Shown piece after piece: positions 32,174 to 41,138 of a stretch of 64,000 bases of DNA; position 1 is the stretch's first letter, and each line of letters begins with the position of its first letter. Made by a program: the position numbers and the translations under genes. The stretch spans positions 54,813,743-54,877,742 of the forward strand of contig OZ020589.1 in the NCBI GenBank assembly GCA_963971535.1. Direction: 5' to 3'. This stretch comes from Notolepis coatsorum (lineage: Eukaryota > Chordata > Actinopteri > Aulopiformes > Paralepididae). The notes under the pieces were generated by a model, which was not told the origin of the DNA, did not search any database, and saw nothing but the letters and a program-made list of their open reading frames with translations.

Positions 32174-35100
32174 ATGATGAACACTCCACGAAACGGTCCT
32201 CCTAAAGTAGAACGCCCGCAACGTAGCCGACAGCCACCTCAGTACTTAGAGGATTACGCTGCCAGTATACTACCTAGCCTTCTACAAATGGTAAACGCGG
32301 TAAAAGTAGAAAGTAAAATTATGTCCGACCCTATCAACCAGGATACCCCGACCACAGAGGCCCTAGTGGGTTCTAATGTAACTGACCAAGCTCACGGTGG
32401 GGACCAGGAGGGAACTGACACGACTTTACCCCCCGCCAAGACCGAAGAAGTAGTCCCCCCAGAGCTCCGGGAGGAAGACAACCCTCCAGAGACGGAACTC
32501 TGCACGGAACAAGACGAGGAGAGCGCCGAGGAGATAGAGCTCCAGGACTCCCCGCAGGGGAACGCATCCCCAACGAGTACAGCCAGGAGCGGCTCACCTC
32601 TACAAGCGTCTTCCCCCAGCGAGGCGGAGAGGATGCTGTCACAGGCGTTCTTCGCCAGCCTGACAGCCTCTACCGAACGCAATCGACTTCAGGGTGAACG
32701 CGATCGACTTCAGGGAGAACGCGATCGACTCCAAGCACAGACGCTTAGCGAGCGCGAACAACTCCAAGCGCAGCAACGGAGCGAAGAAGAGCACATACGT
32801 CTGGAGCTGAGACGCCTTCAGACGGAAGAGAATATGGCAAGAGACCGGGCCGACACCCAGCGTGCCGCTGCCGGTGCCCAAAGAGAAGCAGATCTCACCA
32901 AGCGTGACGCCGAGCGCGACAGACTACAAGCCGAGCGCGACAGACTACAAGCGCAGCTAATGGAGCAGCTGATCACCAGGGCAACACCCCCTCCCTCCAC
33001 AAGGGGTTCCAGGGCCTCGTCAAGACACGTGTCAAGGGCACCCTCCCCTGACCGAGCAGGCGACCTTGAACTCGACCACCAGAGAGAGTCTACACCCCCC
33101 TCCGAACTCCTTCCCCGACTGGTCCAAGTGAGACCCAGCTACAAGGAAGGAACGGCGGACACCGCGGAGAGGCTAAATAAACGACTACAGGATCTAGATG
33201 ACCTGGCAGAAGAAGAAGAGGGAGAAGAGGAGAGTCAAGCCCGACAGCAGCACATTACTCCACAGGACCAGGAGGTCCAGTACAGCCCAGGCTATACCCC
33301 CGCGGCTCTGCGCTACAGACCCCCGACTCGATTCACGGGTGAGCATGACGCACGACCAGTCCCGAGGAATAGCACCTGGACCAGCGGGCCATGGTACCCC
33401 GCCAGTACCAGCCCACTGAGAGGCGTAAGAAGAGACTCGCCCAGGAGGCCTCTCTTCCAACGCTCACCGATGTGCCAGCCATCCACGGCGTCATACATTG
33501 GCACACCGACGTTTCCAGACTTCACCCATGAGAATCGAGCACAGTACACGGAGCTCCGGATGTGCTTAGAGACAATGATGGTGGATGTCGCTGATGAACG
33601 CCACAAGTATGCAATATTATTGAAGCACCTGAAAGTGCCCCGAGCGCACAACATAGCGCTGGCCTATGCCACCTCTACGACCCCATACACCGCGGCTCTA
33701 GCAGCGCTGGACCAGAGATATGGACGTATATGGGATTACGTAATACAGGAGATAAGGCATATTGACCGCCTACCCCCAGCAACAGACAATCGCTCACTAG
33801 ACGACCTGTCTATAAAAGTACAATCCCTGGTAGGGATGCTGGGGGCGCAACGAGAAAAGGGTATGCACGAACTATACGCAAACTCGAACGTCGAGAGGAT
33901 TTTAGAGAAGCTGCCGCCCGCCCGACAGGAGCGCTTCAGGCGGCAAAGAGACCACCGTGATCCTAACGGTCCCGAGCCATCCCTCCTAGACTTAGCCGAC
34001 TTCCTGGCGAGAGAAGTCAGCAGCCTACGGCTGGATACGTTCGTGCGGAGCACACCAAGCTCCAGAGAGGGACCTAGGAGAGTAAACGATGGCCGAAGAT
34101 CGGTGACTGTCATGCACCAATCAGAATCAGTACCGAGCAGCAAGAACCACAGTACCCCCTCGATGAAAGAGAAGTGGAAGATGGTGTGCCCGTACTGCGA
34201 GAAGGAACACTGGTTGTCACAATGTGACCAGTTCAAGAAGATGACCGCTGAAGAAGTGAGTCACTGGATAAAGTCCAACAGGCGCTGTTACCGATGTGCG
34301 CGCAGTCACATGGCAGCCGAGTGCCGCCTAAAGAAGAGGTGTAGTCGGTGTGACGGAGCCCATCTAGATGTCCTACATGACAGTAACAAAAGAAAGCCTG
34401 CACCATCCAGCAGCACAAAGGCAAGTGTTATGTACATTGACCCCGCTAGCAGCAGCGGCGCCCAGGTGCTCTTAAAGGTGGTCCGTGTAACACTGAGTTA
34501 CCAAGATAAGATCATGGACACTTACGCCGTCCTTGATGACGGGTCAGAGAAGACCCTTCTCCTCGCGTCCGCTGTGGCCCAGCTGGGGCTACGGGGGAGC
34601 GAGAACCAGATGACTATTCGGACAATAAGACGAGATCTAAAGACGATAAAGGGCGAGAATGTCTCCTTCACTATCGCAGCAAGCGGGCAGCCCGAGAGAC
34701 GGTACAGGATTACTAATGCTTTCACCAGCCAAGAAATAGGACTATCGCAGTACACCTACCCCATCGCCAAGCTGATGGAGAAATATGTGCACCTGCGTCA
34801 AATCCCCATCCCGCTCATAGACGGTGCCACCCCGACCCTGCTGATAGGCTCCGACCATGCAGACCTCATAGTCCCGATAGACCGGGTCCATACAGGACCC
34901 AGAGGTTGTCCTGCAGCAGTCGAGACCCGCCTAGGATGGACATTACAAGGCCCCCTCGTCAAGTCTCTTAACCGAACAGCAGCCACTAGCTGCCTCCACT
35001 CCAGAGCGACAGAAGGAGACACCACACTCCTGCAGCATGTCGAGAGGCTATGGACACTAGAGACAATGCCCTTTAAGAACGAAAAGAAAGACATTCGTTC

Positions 35101-38100
35101 TAAGGAAGATATCTACGCTATAGCCCTCCTCGAGCACGGGACAAAGAGAGTCAACGTCAACGGAATGATGAGATACGCAACTCCACTCCTGAGGCGAGAG
35201 GGAATGCCCACCTTTCGCGCTACAAAAGAGGCGACGGAGCGGTATCTATTGAACACAGAGCGGCGCCTAGCCAAAGACCCCGCTCAAGAAGCTGTATACC
35301 GCGCTGAGATTACCAAATTAATCACAGCGGGACACATAAAGAAAATTGACATTAAAGAGGCCGATCAGACAACCGAATCATGGTACGTGCCGCACCACAA
35401 GGTCCACCACAACGGCAAGGATCGCATTGTGTTTAACTGCAGCTACCAGATCGGATCACAAAATCTGAATAAAGAACTCTTGGCCGGCCCAACACTCGGC
35501 CCCTCCCTACTAGGCGTGCTACTACGCTTCCGCCAGGACAAGGTGGCTATCAGCGGCGACATCAAAGGGATGTTCCTGCAGGTGAGACTAGTGGAGGAGG
35601 ACAAGCCCCTGCTGCGGTTCCTATGGAGAGAGAGGATCGGAGATGAGCACCCAGCCATCTATCAATGGGAAGTCCTCCCTTTCGGAACCACATGCAGCCC
35701 ATGCTGTGCTAGGTTTGCACTGCAAAAGCACGTCGCAGAGGACCCAGCAGCAGATGAAGAGGTCCAACAAAGTGTGACAAATAGTTTCTACGTGGACAAC
35801 TGTTTACAAAGCGTCTCGACGCCAGAAGAAGCCGAGGCTCTCCTACTCAAGCTCCGCGCCTCCCTGATCAAAGGCGGCTTTGATCTCAGGCAGTGGGCCA
35901 GCAGCGACCCGCAAGTACTGCGCAGCCTCTCCCCCGAGGACAAGGCCGCGAGCAGCGACACCTGGATGGCGACCATCCCAGGAGAAGCCCAAGAAATGAC
36001 ACTAGGACTAGTCTGGCGCTTCAAAACAGACTCGCTCCATTATAGACACAAACCCCTGATCAAGGAGCAGGGAAGGTCGACGGCAATACCGACCACCAGA
36101 CGGAGTGTATACAGAACACTCGCCAGACAATATGACCCGTTGGGATGTATTCTACCTTACACCACCAGGGCAAAGATGATTGTAAGAGCGCTATGGGACA
36201 AAGACCAGGGCTGGGACGATCCCATACCCGAACACCTTGCATCCACATGGAGAGAGTGGGAGACGGAACTCCGCTCACTCCCAGGTGTTAATATACGCCA
36301 CAGCTACTTCCCACCCACAGTGAGGCCAGAGACATGCAAGATCGACCTGCACGTATTCAGCGACGCCTCCGAAGTAGCCTACGGTTCGGTGGCTTACTTG
36401 CGTGCCCGAGAGGAGGGAGGAGAAATACATACTGCTTTCATCCTGGCTCGCTCAAGAATAGCCCCACGCAAGCAACAATCTATCCCGCGCCTAGAGCTCT
36501 GCGCAGCCCTAGCAGGAGCGCAGCTCGCCACGTTAATCCAACGTGAACACACCATCCCGGTGCAAAGAACAATCTTGTGGTCAGACTCCACGACCGTACT
36601 CACATGGATCCGGTCTGCTTCGTGCAGATACAAGGTCTTCGTGGGAGTCAGAGTCACCGAGATTCAAGAGTTAACAGAAGTAACCAGCTGGAGGTATGTG
36701 GACACCAAACACAACCCAGCTGACATCATCACCCGGGGAATGTCCCTGGATGACCTCACCCGTCACAACCTCTACAGTGACGGGCCAGAGTTCCTCAAGC
36801 TCCCGGAAGAAGAGTGGCCTACACCCACCCCACGGGAGGCGAGTAAAGAGGAGGCAGAGAACAAGAAACCTATGTTCTGTGGGTTGACACACACACTCGT
36901 CCCCACAGACCCCGACATAGACGATTGCCTCACCCTAGAGAGTGCGCAGCTAAAGACATTTCTGTGGCACCACCCAGAGGTTCAGCCCACCACTGACATT
37001 TCAGCAGCTGACTACGAAGAAGCAGAACTCCTTCTACTACAACGAGCCCAGAGAGACTCGTTCCCCGAAGAGCTAGCCTGTCTACAGGGAGCAAAGCCTG
37101 TCCCATCAGACAGCAGACTGCTCCACTTAGCCCCCGAGAGCGACGCCCATAATCTCATCAGAGTGGGTGGTCGTCTGCGGAGAGCCCCAGACCTACCGGA
37201 TGACGTTAAGTACCCGATAGTCTTGAACAGCCGACACAAGGTCACAGAGCTGATCATAAAGAAATACGACGAGGATGTGCACCACGCAGGGGCAGAGAGA
37301 GTCTTCGCGGAGATCAGACGTCGTTATTGGATACTGCAAGGGAGAGAAGCAGTGCGGCGCTTCCAGCGAACCTGTCTAGACTGCCGTAAGTGGCGCGCGC
37401 AGCCCAGTATACCCCGGATGGCTGACCTACCTCCCTGTCGCCTCCGACTCGGCGACAAGCCCTTTCACTCCACCGGTATGGACTGTTTTGGCCCGCTGTA
37501 TATAAAGAGAGGAAGAGGAACCGAGAAGCGGTGGGGTATTGTATTCAAATGCATGACCACCAGAGCGATACATATCGAACTCCTCCCAACCATGAGCACA
37601 GACTCATTCCTTATGGCCTTCCGAAGATTCACATCACGGAAAGGAAAACCGTCTACATTGTTGTCTGATCACGGGACAAACTTCAAAGGCGGAGAAAGAG
37701 AGCTGAGAGAGAGCTTCCAAGCTATGGGCCCAGAACTTAAGACCCACCTCGCTCCATCCCAGATTGACTTCCAGTTTAATCCCCCGAACGCACCTCACTT
37801 CGGTGGAACCTTGGAACGAGAAGTACGTTCCATAAAGACAGCCCTGTACGCCGTGCTTGGGGCCCAGACTGTGGCGGAAGAAGTCCTAATGACAGTCCTC
37901 ACGGAGATCGAGGGAGTATTGAACTCAAAGCCCCTCGGTTACGTCTCAAGTGATGTAGCAGATGTCGACCCAGTCACCCCCAACACCCTCTTGATGGAGC
38001 GGCTGGACCCTGCGCTACCACAGACAGTGTACAGGCCTGAAGAAGCGAACGGCCGAAGAATGTGGAGGTACAGTCAAGTACTGGCTGACAAGTTTTGGAA

Positions 38101-38389
38101 CAGCTTCCTACTCCACTACCTACCGTCTCTACAGACCCGCCAGAAGTGGGTAAAAGAGAGAGACAATTTGACAGAAGGAACAGTCGTCATGATTATCGAC
38201 CAGTCACTACTCAGAGCTATGTGGCCGGCTGGCCGCGTAAGCAAAGTGATCACCGGTGCCGATGGAAAGGTCCGAGCAGCTGAAGTGCTCGTCCAAGGAC
38301 GGATTTACACCCGACCCGTGGCGAGGCTAATAGAACTGCCAAGGCTCCCCAATACTATCGATGATGACCATGACCCTATGACTTTGTGA
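32174..38389 (+). CDS. gag-pol: BEL/Pao Gag-Pol polyprotein, intact
   Basis: One open frame of about 2071 codons from ATG 32174 (the first ATG in frame) to TGA 38387-38389. Order of domains, counted from 32150: a proline/acidic N-terminus; a strongly charged coiled coil with repeated QGERDRL (about 175-280); a DUF1759-like gag core (about 450-640); three zinc-binding motifs (CPYCEKEHWLSQC near 679, CYRCARSHMAAEC near 712, CSRCDGAH near 731); aspartic protease LDDGSEKTLL (about 795); RT with SGDIKGMFLQVRL (about 1135) and YVDN (about 1214); RNase H (FSDASEVAYGS near 1400, WSDSTTVLTWI near 1475, NPADIITRG near 1522); integrase zinc domain (HHAGAERVF near 1711, CLDC near 1742) and D-D-E core (GMDCFGPLY, SDHGTNFKGG, GGTLEREVRS). 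There is no env. The third palm Asp is Asn (YVDN), a variant I believe occurs in fish BEL elements. It makes virus-like particles in the cytoplasm and integrates cDNA in the nucleus. Confidence 0.93.
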   Translation: MMNTPRNGPPKVERPQRSRQPPQYLEDYAASILPSLLQMVNAVKVESKIMSDPINQDTPTTEALVGSNVTDQAHGGDQEGTDTTLPPAKTEEVVPPELREEDNPPETELCTEQDEESAEEIELQDSPQGNASPTSTARSGSPLQASSPSEAERMLSQAFFASLTASTERNRLQGERDRLQGERDRLQAQTLSEREQLQAQQRSEEEHIRLELRRLQTEENMARDRADTQRAAAGAQREADLTKRDAERDRLQAERDRLQAQLMEQLITRATPPPSTRGSRASSRHVSRAPSPDRAGDLELDHQRESTPPSELLPRLVQVRPSYKEGTADTAERLNKRLQDLDDLAEEEEGEEESQARQQHITPQDQEVQYSPGYTPAALRYRPPTRFTGEHDARPVPRNSTWTSGPWYPASTSPLRGVRRDSPRRPLFQRSPMCQPSTASYIGTPTFPDFTHENRAQYTELRMCLETMMVDVADERHKYAILLKHLKVPRAHNIALAYATSTTPYTAALAALDQRYGRIWDYVIQEIRHIDRLPPATDNRSLDDLSIKVQSLVGMLGAQREKGMHELYANSNVERILEKLPPARQERFRRQRDHRDPNGPEPSLLDLADFLAREVSSLRLDTFVRSTPSSREGPRRVNDGRRSVTVMHQSESVPSSKNHSTPSMKEKWKMVCPYCEKEHWLSQCDQFKKMTAEEVSHWIKSNRRCYRCARSHMAAECRLKKRCSRCDGAHLDVLHDSNKRKPAPSSSTKASVMYIDPASSSGAQVLLKVVRVTLSYQDKIMDTYAVLDDGSEKTLLLASAVAQLGLRGSENQMTIRTIRRDLKTIKGENVSFTIAASGQPERRYRITNAFTSQEIGLSQYTYPIAKLMEKYVHLRQIPIPLIDGATPTLLIGSDHADLIVPIDRVHTGPRGCPAAVETRLGWTLQGPLVKSLNRTAATSCLHSRATEGDTTLLQHVERLWTLETMPFKNEKKDIRSKEDIYAIALLEHGTKRVNVNGMMRYATPLLRREGMPTFRATKEATERYLLNTERRLAKDPAQEAVYRAEITKLITAGHIKKIDIKEADQTTESWYVPHHKVHHNGKDRIVFNCSYQIGSQNLNKELLAGPTLGPSLLGVLLRFRQDKVAISGDIKGMFLQVRLVEEDKPLLRFLWRERIGDEHPAIYQWEVLPFGTTCSPCCARFALQKHVAEDPAADEEVQQSVTNSFYVDNCLQSVSTPEEAEALLLKLRASLIKGGFDLRQWASSDPQVLRSLSPEDKAASSDTWMATIPGEAQEMTLGLVWRFKTDSLHYRHKPLIKEQGRSTAIPTTRRSVYRTLARQYDPLGCILPYTTRAKMIVRALWDKDQGWDDPIPEHLASTWREWETELRSLPGVNIRHSYFPPTVRPETCKIDLHVFSDASEVAYGSVAYLRAREEGGEIHTAFILARSRIAPRKQQSIPRLELCAALAGAQLATLIQREHTIPVQRTILWSDSTTVLTWIRSASCRYKVFVGVRVTEIQELTEVTSWRYVDTKHNPADIITRGMSLDDLTRHNLYSDGPEFLKLPEEEWPTPTPREASKEEAENKKPMFCGLTHTLVPTDPDIDDCLTLESAQLKTFLWHHPEVQPTTDISAADYEEAELLLLQRAQRDSFPEELACLQGAKPVPSDSRLLHLAPESDAHNLIRVGGRLRRAPDLPDDVKYPIVLNSRHKVTELIIKKYDEDVHHAGAERVFAEIRRRYWILQGREAVRRFQRTCLDCRKWRAQPSIPRMADLPPCRLRLGDKPFHSTGMDCFGPLYIKRGRGTEKRWGIVFKCMTTRAIHIELLPTMSTDSFLMAFRRFTSRKGKPSTLLSDHGTNFKGGERELRESFQAMGPELKTHLAPSQIDFQFNPPNAPHFGGTLEREVRSIKTALYAVLGAQTVAEEVLMTVLTEIEGVLNSKPLGYVSSDVADVDPVTPNTLLMERLDPALPQTVYRPEEANGRRMWRYSQVLADKFWNSFLLHYLPSLQTRQKWVKERDNLTEGTVVMIIDQSLLRAMWPAGRVSKVITGADGKVRAAEVLVQGRIYTRPVARLIELPRLPNTIDDDHDPMTL

Positions 38390-38467
38390 GTTGACTGACC
38401 CTTACAGCGGACATTGAGTAGTGGACAGTGCGGTTAATCTGTCTCTGCTTAGCTAATTAGGTGGGAC

Positions 38468-38482
38468 TAATTAGGGGGCGGC
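38468..38482 (+). promoter_or_regulatory. Polypurine tract of the BEL/Pao element
   Basis: The purine-rich AATTAGGGGGCGGC stands directly before the 3' LTR, where the plus-strand primer is expected. Confidence 0.65.
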
Positions 38483-39856
38483 TGTTGTGAAGGATCAGAT
38501 TAAACCGAATATATATATTTATTTATGGATATATATTTAATAGTATTTGTATATCGTTTGATATCCCTTGTATATTCCTTGTACATATACACGGAATACC
38601 CCTTTATTCTACTACAGCCCATAATAGTTCATTCTCTTATTGGACAAAAGGACCAGGCGCCGGGGACCGGCCCCTGGCGTTCAAGTTCAAAGGTACCGAC
38701 GAGACATGCCCTTACTAGCCCCAGCTCCGCGCAGGAATACGGCTACCGAAAGCAGAGTGGCCCTATTTGTCCACCGTGCATATAAATATGGCGCAAGAAA
38801 TGTAGAATTCCCCTTAGTCCTTTACCCTTCTACCCAACTAAGTAACAAGACGTGAAGCCTCACCCCACGATACCGCGTGCGGTGTAGTATGGCCTGTTTG
38901 GCCTTAGAATAGCAGTGAGACCTCGTGCGAATTAATAGCTGAATTGCCAGAGTTTGGCACCGTATTTCTATTAAGTAATAATAGTCTATTATGTATGGTG
39001 CATCGTGCGGTTAGAGTTCTAAAGTGAGCAGCACCCCCATCGCTTCCTTGTGTTATCTAGTCTTAACCAGGTTGGGCAGACCACACGTGGTGCTTTCATC
39101 CGAGGAGTTCTAGGCGAGGACCGAGTGGACCTGCACATTGGATTACCTACCCCGACGACTGCTGAGCCCTATACGGCATGGAATATCTATTTGCTTTGGT
39201 GCTTTGATTTGTGGAGCGGATAATCGCCAACACCGGTGAGTGTTGGATTTACCCCGAGAGGAGCCAAGGTGAGACGGCGCTCAGACCAGACTGAGGTCGC
39301 CTCGCTTCTTCTCCGTTGTGGACCGACAGCTACAGCTACAGCTATCGTCTACAAGAGAGCCCAAGTGTATTCATCTGTGGATCAAGATTCTACGGGCACT
39401 GTGTTCTGTACCTGAATTCTCCCTAGAAATCGTTGACCAGACGGGATACAGCCGACGGCTCTCCTACCCCCCCTACTGGCTTACAACCGGCAGGACCCTT
39501 TACAGTATATCCCGCTATAATCATTAAGTGCCATCGTTATAATTCCCTAAGAGCCAGGTTGTATACTTGCGTAACCAGAGATTGGACATTCAGTGTTGAT
39601 TTGCCTACGAATACTCATTTGCCTTACAAGTGCATTCAAATCATAAATGTAATAAGTAACTATTATATGTACCTTTTGCTATATATTAAATATTTGACTA
39701 TTACCTTTGTGTGGACCTGATTTCATATGTGGGAAAGTGTTCATCATACTTAGATATTGTGTACTGTATGGCCAGTAGTTAAAGTACATAAAGCGGTAGT
39801 GGTTTAATGATACCATACTTATCAATACAGTCAGGGAATTGTACCCCTCAGTTACA
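38483..39856 (+). mobile_element. 3' LTR of the intact BEL/Pao retrotransposon
   Basis: 1374 bp, TGTTGTGAAGG to CAGTTACA, followed by the TGTAT duplication (39857-39861) and the continuation of the NLR intron (ATCAACTACATTACAAGG). Confidence 0.93.
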
Positions 39857-39861
39857 TGTAT

Positions 39862-40391
39862 CAACTACATTACAAGGTCACTCTGTCATTTCCATATTGT
39901 AAACTCTTTCCAGAGAGCTGATTACCAGAGCTGAGGCTTTGTGTAGCATCACCCTTGTGCGTTTATGTTTACCCTTAATATTGATTTCAATTGAAAATGA
40001 TGGAAATTTATTAAAATATAATACTTGTCGTTGATTGATTTTAAACATATTTGAGAATTGTTGGCCTATACAATATGTGTGACATTTCACCCAAACTGGA
40101 TCAGAACTGAAGGAGCTACTGTATGGCTCGTATAACAGATACACAGACAGAATCACAGACAGGAGTGAAAACAATGCTTCCACTCACTGTGTGCACTGGT
40201 GTAATACATTTTTTATTCACACAATTTCATCTTGTTCTATGGTTGTTGATAAATCCTTCTTAATATTCATGTACTTAATATTCATGCCACATTTTACAAA
40301 ATAAAAAAGTAACAAAATGGCTCAATTGTAAATGATCAATTGTAATATATTTATTATATTTATAGTATTAATAATGCTGAACTCTCTGCAG
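39862..40391 (+). other. Continuation of the NLR intron after the BEL insertion
   Basis: Sequence matches the introns after LRR exons 1 and 2 (CACTCTGTCATTTCCATATTG, GAGCTGAGGCTTTGTGTAGC, ACTTGTCGTTGATTGATTTT). No other feature. Confidence 0.7.
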
Positions 40392-40544
40392 GCTGGTCCA
40401 ATGTTGTGTTACTAGGGAAGGCTGTGCTGCTCTAGCCACAGCTCTCGGTTCCAACCCCTCCCACATGAGAGAGCTGGACCTGAGCTCCAATAACCCAGGA
40501 GATTCAAGAGAGAAACTGCTCTCTGTTGGACTGGACAAACTCAT
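40392..40544 (+). CDS. NLR-family LRR exon 4 (short, diverged)
   Basis: Acceptor CTCTGCAG/G and donor CAT/GTATGT bound a 153-bp exon in phase 1. It encodes LVQCCVTREGCAALATAL, then MRELDLSSNNPGDSREKLL and SVGLDKLM. Compared with the 58-residue unit it lacks seven residues in frame near the end and has lost the NNL leucine (NNP). It belongs to an older branch than the three near-identical exons upstream. No further LRR or B30.2 exon was seen after it, up to the repeat block at 40848. Confidence 0.65.
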
Positions 40545-40847
40545 GTATGTAAACTGTTGTTATCTCTTGTCTGACCCAGGTACTGTTGTACTGGAGTTCT
40601 GGACCAAAACATTGAACAGTGTGGTTACTAACTTTAAAACGATCAGTGGAGGGTGAATAAAAAGTCATTTCCACAGAGCGGAGACTGTTCTGGTCAAATC
40701 AAGTGCAAAACAACGTTGTCAATAATGAATAGTTTATTCTGAATCTAACCTTTTATTGAGTCATGTCAGCAGGCCAGCTAACAAACTACAGTTGGAACGG
40801 TTTACGTAAATGAATAAGTTAGGGTTAGCTTTTGTGGCATGTAGGAG
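40545..40847. other. Sequence between LRR exon 4 and the palindromic repeat
   Basis: About 300 bp with no recognised gene or repeat. Confidence 0.4.
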
Positions 40848-41138
40848 AACGAAGGTTATCCTATAACCCTAGTTATATGAATTATGGCGAGCGCTCTGCT
40901 CTATTCGAACTATCCCTTTAATCATATACTATCATGAAAAACTTTCACCACATGTACACACCTACTCACCTGCCTGACCACTCCCACATCCGCTCCTATA
41001 TAAGCGGGGTCATGGCCACACTATCAGCTCCTTCCCTAGTATTTCACCGCCGAAACGGAAGACCGTGGGGCCCTCAGTGAGACAGAGCAGAGCGCTCACC
41101 ATAATTCATATAACTAGGGTTATAGGATAACCTTCGTT
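40848..41138. repeat. Inverted-arm module, copy 1
   Basis: Arms 40848-40902 and 41084-41138 are near-perfect inverted copies of 55 bp (beginning AACGAAGGTTATCCTATAAC). The 181-bp core between them has a TATATAAGC box at about 40997 and reads GACCGTGGGGCCCTCAGTGAG before the right arm. A third partial copy of the GCTCTGCTCTATTSGAAC part follows at about 41158. Symmetry plus TATA box suggest the end or promoter of an unclassified mobile element. Confidence 0.8.

Noticed and set aside
32373-38283. Several 60-160-codon frames on the minus strand and in other plus frames under the BEL polyprotein
   Set aside because: Shadows of a long GC-balanced coding sequence, no recognisable domains.
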